A stretch of DNA of 28,628 bases. Origin: a virus. Within the stretch, counting starts at the first letter, position 1. The number at the start of each line of letters is the position of its first letter. The notes below the pieces were generated by a model. That model searched no databases. It saw nothing but the letters and a program-made list of their open reading frames with translations, and was not told the origin of the DNA. The stretch covers positions 1-28,628 of the IMG/VR virus record IMGVR_UViG_3300037089_000218, one strand, 5' to 3'. The position numbers and the translations under genes are program-made. Below are positions 9,133 to 15,845 of this stretch, piece by piece.

Positions 9133-9155
9133 AGGAGGAGTTCATGGCTCCTCCC
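9133..9155 (-). promoter_or_regulatory. CCWNNAN-loop hairpin upstream of the HNH gene
   Basis: On the minus strand a stem of 7 bp (plus an outer G-U pair) closes a 7-nt loop CCATGAA. It ends 25 nt before the HNH start codon and is followed by GACAAAA, with no U-tract, so it is not an ordinary terminator. Loop form and spacing match three other hairpins in the window (14236-14260, 23765-23785, 25621-25643), while the stem sequences differ. A role in limiting translation or in RNA processing is inference. Confidence 0.65.
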
Positions 9156-9166
9156 GACTTTTGTAG

Positions 9167-9256
9167 CTACAAACTCTTAACTCTCGAAAGGCGGTTGCGT
9201 TCTCGAATTCCCCGGAATGTTTGGCGCCTTGCGACTGTGCTCTGTGTGTTAATCAT
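9167..9256 (-). CDS. Possible 29-aa basic small ORF
   Basis: A short ORF in the 240-bp gap between the 92-aa gene and the HNH gene. ATG at 9256 is preceded by AAGAGGAAGT, a good ribosome site. It encodes a basic peptide (7 Arg among 29 residues, for example RRQTFRGIRERNR) and stops inside the palindrome TTTGTAGCTACAAA. It lies just after a putative terminator. It could be real or chance; no homology is recognised. Confidence 0.3.
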   Translation of the reverse strand: MINTQSTVARRQTFRGIRERNRLSRVKSL

Positions 9257-9271
9257 ACTTCCTCTTAAAAC

Positions 9272-9302
9272 ACAAAAATTTCGCAGCTTGGGTTAAGCTT
9301 GC
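9272..9302 (-). terminator. Putative intrinsic terminator after the 92-aa gene
   Basis: On the minus strand an AGCTT / AAGCT stem, extended by GC pairs around a bulge, encloses a short AACCC loop. It is followed by GAAATTTTTG. It begins about 50 bases downstream of the stop of the 92-aa gene. The stem is weak, so termination may be partial. Confidence 0.45.
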
Positions 9303-9349
9303 AGGAACTTTTGTTGTGGGATATTACAGGAGAGAACACGAGGCCTCGA

Positions 9350-9628
9350 TTAATACGTGAATGTCCCTGTTGGTAATTGTGTGAGCTGCGCGGGAGGCGT
9401 GAAGTTCACCAGTCCGTTATTCAGAGCAGCCGCCAACATCTGAGGGGCGACCAGTGCTTCGACCGCCGCATTGCTGATGGCCAATGCCTGCTTGATCGCA
9501 GAATAATTCATCTGAATGTTGAACGCCACCGGACCCGTAGACGGAATATTGTCCACCGTCCCGATGATGGTTGCGATGTCGCCAACTGCGGTTGCGCTGG
9601 TTACGACGTATGTGTGTGTAGCTGCCAT
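9350..9628 (-). CDS. Small virion-type protein, 92 aa
   Basis: A 92-aa protein with a strong ribosome site (GGAGGAATAAA) before the ATG. The N-terminal half is beta-rich and hydrophobic/Thr-rich (THTYVVTSATAVGDIATIIGTV). It is followed by a predicted helix (YSAIKQALAISNAAVEALVAPQ) and ends in QLPTGTFTY. It is translated from the same transcript as the 96-aa gene upstream. I do not recognise the family. Its composition and place suggest a minor virion or decoration protein. Confidence 0.65.
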   Translation of the reverse strand: MAATHTYVVTSATAVGDIATIIGTVDNIPSTGPVAFNIQMNYSAIKQALAISNAAVEALVAPQMLAAALNNGLVNFTPPAQLTQLPTGTFTY

Positions 9629-9640
9629 TTTATTCCTCCC

Positions 9641-9931
9641 TTACACGTTAGAACTTGAAGTTGCGGCAGGGAAAACCAACGTAAAAGCCTGATTGATAAT
9701 CGCGTTAACTGCCAAAACAGATGAAAGCGTTATGGTAACTAACCCGTTACCCGAAACAGCCACGCCGGATACGCCCGAACTGAGCGAATACGCCAGTGCT
9801 GACGGGAAACTCCCGAGAAAAGCTAGAGCAAACGGAGCCTTTGTAAGGTCTATCGTTGCGGAGTTAGAAATTCCGTCTCCTACCAAATATAGACTTACTG
9901 AACTGAGAGTTGCGTTTCCGTAAATCTGCAT
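9641..9931 (-). CDS. Small Ser/Leu/Val-rich virion-type protein, 96 aa
   Basis: A 96-aa protein with ribosome site AAGGAGATTTAAA before its ATG. The start lies inside the 3' end of the endonuclease VII-like gene (37-base overlap), which suggests that the endonuclease inserted just ahead of it. The sequence is beta-prone and of low charge (for example SVSLYLVGDGISNSATIDL and SGNGLVTITLSSVLAVN), typical of small phage structural proteins. No known family is recognised. Confidence 0.65.
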   Translation of the reverse strand: MQIYGNATLSSVSLYLVGDGISNSATIDLTKAPFALAFLGSFPSALAYSLSSGVSGVAVSGNGLVTITLSSVLAVNAIINQAFTLVFPAATSSSNV

Positions 9932-10380
9932 TTTAAATCTCCTTGGGTGTATTCCAAATACTCTGCCCCTAATCTAAGAACGATTGGGCTATCTATAGAT
10001 GAGCCGAGCATCCGATTGCAATTATCGCACAAAAAACCCCGAACACATTTTCCGCATGAAATCTTACCCGAACAACACTTGTGGTCATGATCTACACACA
10101 AACGTTTCTGTGGAGTTGGCGGTTTACGACAAATTGCACAAACCCCGTTTTGTTTTTCGAGTATCACATTATACTGTTCAATTGTTAGATGATACTTAGT
10201 TTTAAGTGTCCAGCCAAGTAATCCGAGTTCGGCACGCTTTTTATTTCTGGACTTTTCCTTAAGTTTGCGATCCTGCTCTCGATGCTCTCGGGCCCATTTA
10301 GTGGTATATTGTGAAGACTCGCCTGGACGTAATTGGCGATATTTTCGCATATACGCAGCTTTCTCCTCTTTAGTTCTCAC
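9895..10380 (-). CDS. Endonuclease VII-like homing endonuclease
   Basis: A 161-aa protein. The first 50 residues are basic helices (KAAYMRKYRQLRPGESSQY, WAREHREQDRKLKEKSRN). The catalytic zinc module follows: YNVILEKQNGVCAICRKP, then VDHDHKCCSGKI, CVRGFLCDNCN and a final LGSSIDSPIVLRLGAEYL helix. This is the recombination endonuclease VII layout, with CxxC, DHDH and CxxC. The long frame begins with a GTG inside the upstream stop (GAGTGA). An ATG at codon 11 with GAGGAG 11 bases upstream is an alternative start. Both ends overlap structural genes, so it is free-standing. Confidence 0.88.
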   Translation of the reverse strand: MRTKEEKAAYMRKYRQLRPGESSQYTTKWAREHREQDRKLKEKSRNKKRAELGLLGWTLKTKYHLTIEQYNVILEKQNGVCAICRKPPTPQKRLCVDHDHKCCSGKISCGKCVRGFLCDNCNRMLGSSIDSPIVLRLGAEYLEYTQGDLKCRFTETQLSVQ

Positions 10381-11873
10381 TCCTCAGTCCCCATGGTTAT
10401 TATTCGCACGCTTCCGCCAGCAAGTGCGGTTGTTAGCGCGACGTTCAGGACGTTGTTGGCCGTCGCGGACTGAATCCCGAATGCGCCTAGATCAATTGTA
10501 GTCGTGAGACCCGTTCCGACCGCAGTTGTTACCGCAGTGGTCGGGATAAAGATATCCACTACGACAGGCATGTTAGTCGCAGAGTCTATGAATTGAATAG
10601 ACACAACAGTTCCAGCGGCCACGGAGGCATTGTCACTAATCTGCACAAACGCTTTCAGCAGGCGGAATTTGTTTCCGCTACCCGGAGTCCACACTGCCGT
10701 ATTTCCCGTTCCAGCCGCAGACGTAATCTGCGCCGTTTTGAAAACGGTCGGGGTCCGCATCTTGCTCCAGCCCTGCAATGCTGCGTTTGCCGTGCCGCTG
10801 AATGAGCCACCATAAACTCCCTCGTTCACATACGCCGCAGCAGATGAGCTGCTTACGGATGGAAAAATACCAGAAGACGCTATGTTATCAGCAGGGGTAT
10901 TTACCAATATCGCAGCCACCCTTAAAGCTCCTGCTGTCGTCAGTGACATCGGGTCTGTTTGTGTCGCAGTATATCCGGGAGAGGAAGTTGCGACCGCACC
11001 TTCCATTAGCGTTCCAGTTTGTCCGCTCGTAGTCGAACCTTGCGCTGCGTTGGTCGGCTGAAGCGCGGATGTAGAAGCCCCGGTCGGAAGTGGTGAACTC
11101 GTCTGTATCACGCGCAAGTTCCCGGCCAAATCTTCTGAAAGCGAGACTTGATCGCCCTCCGTCCAAGTCGGTGCCGCAGCATTTGCAATAGCGCCCAATG
11201 TGCCGATGTTCGTTGCGCCCGGAGCAGCGTTGTTATTTGTTTTGTTACCTGTTACAACTTGAGTTCCGCTCGGAGTACCAGAAACAGGTATAGCCGTACC
11301 GCCCGAGACGCCCTGAACCGTAAGTACGCCTGCTGACGGAGTACCCGCAGTGCCGTCGAGAACGGCGCCAGCATGTCCAACGATGTCAGATGTCACCGTA
11401 CCCGAAACGGGCTGAGTAGCTTGGAAAAACGTACCGGTAACAGCCACGGAGTTAGTAACAAAAGCATTCACGCCCGGAACGTTTACTGCGCCCGGAGATG
11501 TTCCATAAGCCGAAGGAGAGCCTAATGCAACCCCATTCCACTGTGTGATGTTAGTGGACGCGTTTGCAGCAGGCGTAAAAGTACCAGAAACAGGGAGGGG
11601 ATTCGCAGCGGAAACACCGGTCAAAAGTCCGCCGACGTTGAAGCCGATAAAATCCGCACTTGCCGGAACCGCAGCACCTGTTGGACCGGCTGCGGCGTTA
11701 CCGCCGATGCTGCCGGAAAATGTCGCAGAAACAAGTAGATTTCCATTAACGTCGCATTGGAGGGCGCACACACTCCCCCTCGGAACTGTTGGTGTCGTCG
11801 CGTTAAATACTGCGCCAGTGAGAAATGAAGTACTGGGCTTTGCGCCGTTTACTGGACCTGTCGTCGTTGGCAT
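10377..11873 (-). CDS. Repetitive virion structural protein, 498 aa
   Basis: A 498-aa protein rich in Ala, Thr, Ser, Gly and Val, with loosely repeated strand motifs such as NPLPVSGTFTP, VAVTGTFFQATQPVSGTV and GTAIPVSGTPSGTQVV. A C-terminal region of about 130 residues (FKTAQITSAAGTGNTAVW, FRLLKAFVQISDNASVAAGT, GGSVRIITMGTEE) looks like a separate beta-sandwich. This is typical of phage fibre, whisker or decoration proteins. Its ribosome site (GAGGATAT) directly precedes the ATG, after a terminator-like hairpin. The 3' end overlaps the endonuclease VII-like gene by 4 bases. Confidence 0.7.
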   Translation of the reverse strand: MPTTTGPVNGAKPSTSFLTGAVFNATTPTVPRGSVCALQCDVNGNLLVSATFSGSIGGNAAAGPTGAAVPASADFIGFNVGGLLTGVSAANPLPVSGTFTPAANASTNITQWNGVALGSPSAYGTSPGAVNVPGVNAFVTNSVAVTGTFFQATQPVSGTVTSDIVGHAGAVLDGTAGTPSAGVLTVQGVSGGTAIPVSGTPSGTQVVTGNKTNNNAAPGATNIGTLGAIANAAAPTWTEGDQVSLSEDLAGNLRVIQTSSPLPTGASTSALQPTNAAQGSTTSGQTGTLMEGAVATSSPGYTATQTDPMSLTTAGALRVAAILVNTPADNIASSGIFPSVSSSSAAAYVNEGVYGGSFSGTANAALQGWSKMRTPTVFKTAQITSAAGTGNTAVWTPGSGNKFRLLKAFVQISDNASVAAGTVVSIQFIDSATNMPVVVDIFIPTTAVTTAVGTGLTTTIDLGAFGIQSATANNVLNVALTTALAGGSVRIITMGTEE

Positions 11874-11890
11874 ATATCCTCGTTAAACCT

Positions 11891-11919
11891 AAAAATTGCG
11901 AGGCGACCTTAGCCGCCTC
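11891..11919 (-). terminator. Intrinsic terminator after the 100-aa gene
   Basis: Minus-strand hairpin GAGGCGGC-TAAG-GTCGCCTC (8 bp with one G-U), followed by GCAATTTTT. It lies between the stop of the Lys/Arg-tailed gene and the start of the 498-aa structural gene, so it probably attenuates or ends the upstream transcript. Confidence 0.7.
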
Positions 11920-11928
11920 TGGTATTTG

Positions 11929-12231
11929 TTATACAACCGGAACTTCTAAATCAACCTGCTTTCTCTTTCTACGCTTCGGTGCAGGTTCTTCGACTGCCGG
12001 AACTTCTGCCGGGACTTCTGACTTTTGCGGCACTGGGGCTTGAATAATCGTTGTGAAATCCTGCGACAGGGAATACTGACCCGTTAAAGACAATTCATAC
12101 TTCTTAGACAACAGGGCCCCATATGACTGAAGCATGCTAATAGATTCAGCGGCCTTCTTGTTATCCTCGTCGACTCGTCCTTGGAGCAACTTCAAAATTG
12201 ATGTTTCTGAGGCTTCCATCTTGATGTTCAT
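11929..12231 (-). CDS. Small helical protein with basic C-terminus
   Basis: A protein of about 100 aa. The frame is open upstream to a GTG at 12321, but that stretch contains a strong terminator-like hairpin. I therefore choose the ATG at 12231, giving MNIKMEASETSILKLLQGRV. The N-terminal two thirds is helical (VDEDNKKAAESISMLQSYGALLSKKY). The C-terminus is a Pro/Glu-rich linker followed by PKRRKRKQVDLEVPVV. Its shape (helix then a short basic tail) could suit a capsid-associated or DNA-contacting protein, but no family is recognised. Confidence 0.6.
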   Translation of the reverse strand: MNIKMEASETSILKLLQGRVDEDNKKAAESISMLQSYGALLSKKYELSLTGQYSLSQDFTTIIQAPVPQKSEVPAEVPAVEEPAPKRRKRKQVDLEVPVV

Positions 12232-12274
12232 TGTGTTCTTCTTTCCGGGAAGGACTATCTGCCGATCCCATTGT

Positions 12275-12305
12275 AAAATTCCGAGACGGCGAGTTGCCTC
12301 GCCGT
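12275..12305 (-). terminator. Hairpin with GCAA tetraloop and T-run
   Basis: Minus-strand stem ACGGCGAG / CTCGCCGT closed by a GCAA tetraloop, followed by CTCGGAATTTTA. It lies just after the stop of the 183-aa gene and before the start chosen for the next gene. The U-run is short and some bases away, so this may be a weak terminator or a stabilising hairpin. Confidence 0.5.
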
Positions 12306-12321
12306 TCCGGGGTACTTGCAC

Positions 12322-12873
12322 TTACTCTGGTGTCGCCTCTCCCATGTCTTCGTCCTCTGCGGCCTTGTACTCAATAGGCTTGCTGGGGATTTCCGACTGA
12401 CTAGGCGTGTTGCTCGACTGCGCGAACAGTTCCAGTGCTTCCACCCAACCGATTCGCGTGTGGTTCTTTTTCTTCCGACCGTTGCGGACAAGATACTCTA
12501 CCGTGTCTTGCGGTGTCCAACGCATCTTGCAAATGAAGCAACCGATCTTCTGAGTCTGATCGATGTATGTGTGATAGAACAGGGCGTAATCCTTGATCCC
12601 CGTCTTCGACTTGACTCTGCCGCCCTTCAAGTGGGTGCAACGCGACTGCTTCGCAAACAACTTGTTGTTGCGGTTCAGGGTGTTAATTCCCCGCTGCTTC
12701 TGACGCGCGAGAGACGCTTCCGCTTGCGCGGTCTCCGCTTTCGCGGCTGCCTCTTCACGACGCATGAGACTGCGGAACAGCAAAGTACGCTGTTGCTCTT
12801 CTGTGAATTCGACCGGCGCGGTTTCCGCCGTTGCTGCCTTTACTGCCTCGTCCTTTTCTACTTGGTTTGCCAT
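12322..12873 (-). CDS. Cys/His-containing phage protein, probable zinc-binding
   Basis: A 183-aa protein with ribosome site GGAG before its ATG. Residues 20-65 form an Ala/Glu/Arg-rich helix (EEQQRTLLFRSLMRREEAAAKAE). The central domain has SRCTHLKGG, then HTYIDQTQKIGCFICKMRW, so Cys-x-His and Cys-x-x-Cys pairs are well placed for one zinc ion. An acidic tail (EYKAAEDEDMGEATPE) ends the protein. The gene follows the 217-aa gene after a 52-base gap. I have seen this general layout in unnamed phage proteins between capsid and tail genes. The exact role is unknown. Confidence 0.65.
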   Translation of the reverse strand: MANQVEKDEAVKAATAETAPVEFTEEQQRTLLFRSLMRREEAAAKAETAQAEASLARQKQRGINTLNRNNKLFAKQSRCTHLKGGRVKSKTGIKDYALFYHTYIDQTQKIGCFICKMRWTPQDTVEYLVRNGRKKKNHTRIGWVEALELFAQSSNTPSQSEIPSKPIEYKAAEDEDMGEATPE

Positions 12874-12925
12874 TTCGACTCCAACACTGTCTTATGTTGC
12901 ACCAGTGTGTGTTATCCGGTTCCCA

Positions 12926-13579
12926 CTATACTGTCAGGTCGGCGGATGGTTCTGCCTTCATCTTGTTACGGCGAGTCCACAAAGTCTTCCGGTAAATGCT
13001 GCTGACGATTCCGCCAGTCGGCTTGCCGAAAATTCTATGGGCCCTTTCTTCTGTCATGATGCCCTTGATGATCAGCTGCATTAGTACGGTACGCCAACCC
13101 CTGAATCGTTCACCATTGGGTAGGTTGTGGGCGTCCAGCCTAAGGACCGACCATTCGTATTGAGCAGGAACCTGTAAATAGCATATATAGATTATTTCTT
13201 GTCCTCTGGCTGCCCAAAGCGCGACGGTTCCCGGAAGATTATTATCAACCGTAAAACATCGAACTCCGTTATCTCTCAGCCTCTTGACAAATTCTCTGGT
13301 CGCTATAGGATGAACTTTACGCGGTTTTTCGTCTGCTAGCAAATCTTGATGGGGCATTTTGTAGCCCTCTACTTGCGCGTCTGACGCTTCTTTTTCCGCT
13401 TGGAAACTCTCTTTCACAAATGCTTTGTATTCTTCGGGGTGCTTATACCAGTCTGGTATCCCGCCCGCCAATAACTGTTTAATGGCTTCTTTTGTTGCAG
13501 CATTCTTCATTCCGGTACTACGAATAGGATCATCTACTTCAACTAAGCCCGACTTCGAAGTGCTGTATTGTACTGCCAT
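12926..13579 (-). CDS. Conserved-looking phage protein of unknown function, 217 aa
   Basis: A 217-aa protein with ribosome site AAGGATGA before its ATG. The start lies 41 bases inside the 3' end of the upstream basic endonuclease-like gene. The N-terminal half has IKQLLAGGIPDWYKHPEEYK and a charged helix. The middle is beta-rich (VRCFTVDNNLPGTVALWAARG). The C-terminal third contains FRGWRTVLMQLIIKGIMTEE and AHRIFGKPTGGIVSSIYRKTLW. The balanced composition and hydrophobic core suggest a folded globular protein. I do not recognise the family. Confidence 0.6.
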   Translation of the reverse strand: MAVQYSTSKSGLVEVDDPIRSTGMKNAATKEAIKQLLAGGIPDWYKHPEEYKAFVKESFQAEKEASDAQVEGYKMPHQDLLADEKPRKVHPIATREFVKRLRDNGVRCFTVDNNLPGTVALWAARGQEIIYICYLQVPAQYEWSVLRLDAHNLPNGERFRGWRTVLMQLIIKGIMTEERAHRIFGKPTGGIVSSIYRKTLWTRRNKMKAEPSADLTV

Positions 13580-14210
13580 CTTTCATCCTTTCATATCTCC
13601 AAAGAATAAAGTCTCTGTAGGAGTCGAACAGAAGACTTGTATTTACCTCACCTCTCAAAGCTCTTTCTATGTCATCGTATGACTTTGCCCAGCGAACTTT
13701 ACAATTGTGCCCGTTAAGTACATTCCAAACTAACTGCTCTCTATGTAGCCGGTCAAATCCTATTTTGAATTCTGTCTTAATAACAGACGCGTCAGGAATA
13801 CCGTGAAGAAACTCTTTCTTCGCCTTCTCTCTATCCTCATTTATCAAAGACATCATAGAATCGTATAGCACATCTAGAGACAACCCCCGTTTCGGGCGCG
13901 ATCCGATTAGCTTAAATATTACAGCTCTAATTTCAGATGCGTGCCTAAGCACCGCATGCGATACCGGATTTAAGATATATAACCGATGGTGAAATAACCG
14001 TCGCCTTTCTTTGTTTTCCGATTTAGACCAATACACCTTACTTCTAGCTGCCTTCGCTGCTTTACGCTCATCTCGATGCGCAAGATAATCCCGTTTACTG
14101 TTTTCCTTAACTTTCTCGGGGTTAGCTTTTCTCCACACTCTAGCTATTTCTCTAACTTTCTCTGGATTTTCTTTTCTCCACTTCTTATTACGTTCTGCTT
14201 GCGTTATCAT
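13539..14210 (-). CDS. Basic endonuclease-like protein without recognisable HNH core
   Basis: A 223-aa protein with a strong ribosome site (GAGGAGGGCAAA). The first 60 residues are Lys/Arg/Glu repeats with the N-P-E-K-V signature (WRKENPEKVREIARVWRKA, NPEKVKENSKRDYLAH) found at the N-terminus of endonuclease VII-like phage proteins. It has no CxxC pairs and no His-Asn-His core. The C-terminal domain (FKIGFDRLHREQLVWNVLN, CKVRWAKSYDDIERALRGE) is different and unrecognised. Upstream is the CCWNNAN-loop hairpin also seen before two endonucleases. Downstream it overlaps the next gene by 41 bases. It lies just past the two introns of the capsid gene, so it may encode their mobility nuclease in trans; that is inference. 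Confidence 0.6.
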   Translation of the reverse strand: MITQAERNKKWRKENPEKVREIARVWRKANPEKVKENSKRDYLAHRDERKAAKAARSKVYWSKSENKERRRLFHHRLYILNPVSHAVLRHASEIRAVIFKLIGSRPKRGLSLDVLYDSMMSLINEDREKAKKEFLHGIPDASVIKTEFKIGFDRLHREQLVWNVLNGHNCKVRWAKSYDDIERALRGEVNTSLLFDSYRDFILWRYERMKDGSTIQHFEVGLS

Positions 14211-14235
14211 TTTGCCCTCCTCAAAAGAGCGTGAC

Positions 14236-14260
14236 GAGGGTGTGTTTGAGGCACACCCTC
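14236..14260 (-). promoter_or_regulatory. CCWNNAN-loop hairpin upstream of the basic 223-aa gene
   Basis: Minus-strand 9-bp stem GAGGGTGTG / CACACCCTC closing loop CCTCAAA, with no U-tract directly after (GTCACG follows). It ends 25 nt before the ATG at 14210. It belongs to the set of four hairpins with a constant loop pattern and varying stems. Confidence 0.65.
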
Positions 14261-14298
14261 ACCACTAATCTTAGCATGCAAACGGTTTACCTCAAGAC

Positions 14299-14327
14299 AT
14301 CTTAACACAGATGGCCGTCCGTGTCAA
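14299..14327 (-). promoter_or_regulatory. Strong sigma70-type promoter after the capsid gene
   Basis: On the minus strand TTGACA (14327-14322) and TAAGAT (14304-14299) are separated by exactly 17 bases. This is a consensus -35 box and a five-of-six -10 box. It lies 11 bases beyond the stop of capsid exon 3 and reads toward the 223-aa, 217-aa and later tail-side genes. This suggests that the endonuclease-like gene and everything below it can be transcribed independently of the capsid transcript by host RNA polymerase. Confidence 0.75.
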
Positions 14328-14338
14328 GAGTCTTTGTT

Positions 14339-14645
14339 TTATTGAATCGCTGGCCTGTTTGTTACCGCGTACGCGGGATCGGTCATTTCTGCCGATCTCT
14401 CATAGTTACGTTTCCCATGAGAGCAGACTATCGCATCGCCCCGAGGGGCGTTCTCTCGCTTAGTCGTTCACGGTGCCTTTCGGCTTCCGCCCTGTTTGCA
14501 TTTCAGCATCCAAGTCAATCAGAGAGAATTTTCTACTAACAGATTACGCTGCTAGGAGTCCAAGTTGAACAGAGTCAATAAAACGAACGCGCTGCGTCCC
14601 TGCGCCAATTGCGGGCGGGAGGGTAACGGTTTGGTGGAACTTGTC
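14339..14645 (-). other. Capsid exons 2 (14569-14645) and 3 (14339-14354)
   Basis: Exon 2 is 77 nt and reads GAC AAG TTC CAC through ATT GAC TCT GT in the exon 1 frame. Exon 3 is 16 nt: G completes a Val codon, then CCA GCG ATT CAA TAA. Both 5' splice sites follow UGU, as group I introns require a terminal U, and both introns end in a G. Exon 2 would be unread in any normal ORF call because it has no start codon. Confidence 0.85.
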
Positions 14646-15813
14646 CTTTGTATTACAACCCTTTCGGGAAGGTCGAGTCATTTCTGCTCGACACTCATGG
14701 TTGTTATTCCCATGAGAGTAGACTATCGCATCGCCTTGCGGCGTTCTCTCGCTTAGTCGTTCACGGTGCCTTTCGGCTTCCGCCCTGTTGGCGTTTCAGC
14801 TTCCAAGTCAATCAGAGAGAATTCTCACTCGCTTTCGCGAATGACCCCCGCTCTTACGCCGCTAGCGCAAGAGTTGTTGAGGCACACCAGCCACCAATCG
14901 TTGCAGTCGGGTCGAACGAAGACGGAGGGGCGTCAGTCACGACTTTACAGTCGATTGTACGCCAGTCGCCTTCATCCAGATCGGTGTCGCCCGGAACTTC
15001 GAGCCACACGCCGATGTACGCGTAGTTACCGCAAACGTAGGTACGGAAAGCGATGGAGCCCGTACCGCTATAGTTCGGGGTCTGCGTGACAAACGGAGTC
15101 TGACGGAACACAACGTTCGTGCCCGGCAGTTCGATCTCTTTGGTCTGGTCGCTGCCAGCCATTTCGTCGAACTTGCTCATGTTTGCGTACTTCCACAGAT
15201 CGACGATGGAGTTATTAACTGTCGTCGCGTTGTAGATGTCGCCCAACACGTTCGGGCTGATCGCGCCCATGAACTTGCCTTTCTTGCAGGGCAGAACGTC
15301 ATTGCTGACGAGCTGCTGCTTCATCTCGCGGATCGTTGCGAGATCAAGGGTAAACGGAGCCGCCAGCAAACCACTCTGGTTGACCGTTGAATCCACTGCC
15401 GCGGCGGAATCCAACACCGTGCTGTACAGTTCGGAAATGCTCTGTCCAGCCTGGTATCCGAGTTCCACTGCGCTATTTCCAACCAACTCATCGATTGCCG
15501 AAGCAATGGCGAACGAGCTGAAGTTGGAGTAGTTGTTCCACTCGCCGACTTGCGCGGGGGAACTGATCTGGGTGATCTCCATCGGAGAACCCACAACGCC
15601 GTCGGCAGACTGAGACGTATCGCCTGCGAGGGTGTTGTATTGGAAGAACGTGCGGTTGATGCCCATGTGAAGCGGCTGCACGCGTCGTTCTGCCATTGTT
15701 ACGAAAGCATCGGTTTCGCCCTTCAGGTTCGGGATCAATTCTTTGTCAAACAGAATTGCCTGAGCCGTCAGAACGTTTCCGACGTTAGATGCTGAGGGTG
15801 TCGGTCCACTCAT
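14339..15813 (-). CDS. Major capsid protein, gene split into three exons by two group I introns
   Basis: The capsid protein resembles the N4-gp56 / HK97-fold family: FDKELIPNLKGETDAFVTMA, then ELGYQAGQSISELYSTVLDS, TIREMKQQLVSNDVLPC and MGAISPNVLGDIYNA. The unspliced frame (15813-14854, 319 aa) ends in nine non-homologous-looking residues after Gly-Gly-Trp-Cys. Removing two introns joins exon 1 (15813-14884), exon 2 (14645-14569) and exon 3 (14354-14339) into 1023 nt, or 340 residues. The new C-terminus continues DKFHQTVTLPPAIGAG and ends RVRFIDSVPAIQ. AGAGGAC precedes the ATG. The gene follows the scaffold-like gene, as expected. Intron 1 could also end 6 bases later, removing Asp-Lys. Confidence 0.88.
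14355..14568 (-). ncRNA. Group I intron 2 of the capsid gene
   Basis: A 214-nt intron with no ORF. P7 pairs GACUA (14465-14461) with UAGUC (14430-14426) and P3 pairs UUCUCUC (14528-14522) with GAGAGAA (14457-14451). P8 is CGCCC-CUCG-GGGCG (14450-14437). A P9-type hairpin CUCUCAUGG / CUAUGAGAG follows, then GAUCGG-CAGAAAUGA-CCGAUC (14397-14377) and a final CCGCG/CGCGG hairpin before ACAAACAG. The P1 helix is poorer than in intron 1: GCAG can pair with the exon end CUGU, with a mismatch beyond. Most of the core is identical to intron 1. Confidence 0.88.
14646..14883 (-). ncRNA. Group I intron 1 of the capsid gene
   Basis: A 238-nt intron with no ORF. P1 is an 8-bp helix of exon GCUGGUGU (14891-14884) with internal guide GCGCUAGC (14868-14861), placing the required U-G pair at the splice site. 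P3 is UUCUCUC (14821-14815) with GAGAGAA (14750-14744). P7 is GACUA (14758-14754) with UAGUC (14725-14721). P8 is CGCC-GCAA-GGCG (14743-14732). Toward the 3' end are CUCAUGG / CCAUGAG, then GUCGAG-CAGAAAUGA-CUCGAC (14692-14672), then CCC-GAAA-GGG, ending ACAAAG. A GCC-GAAA-GGC hairpin lies in the P4-P6 region. Confidence 0.9.
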
Positions 15814-15845
15814 GGTGTCCTCTACTTACGAAACTGACCGTGAAC

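Noticed and set aside
14211-14853. A 640-base noncoding desert with two repeats
   Set aside because: It is explained by capsid exons 2 and 3, two introns, a promoter and a hairpin. It is not a CRISPR array, since there are only two copies of about 150 bases with no spacers.
14854-14883. Nine-residue C-terminus of the unspliced capsid frame (ASTTLALAA)
   Set aside because: These codons lie in the start of group I intron 1. The spliced frame gives a better protein end, and the overlapping sequence pairs as the internal guide.
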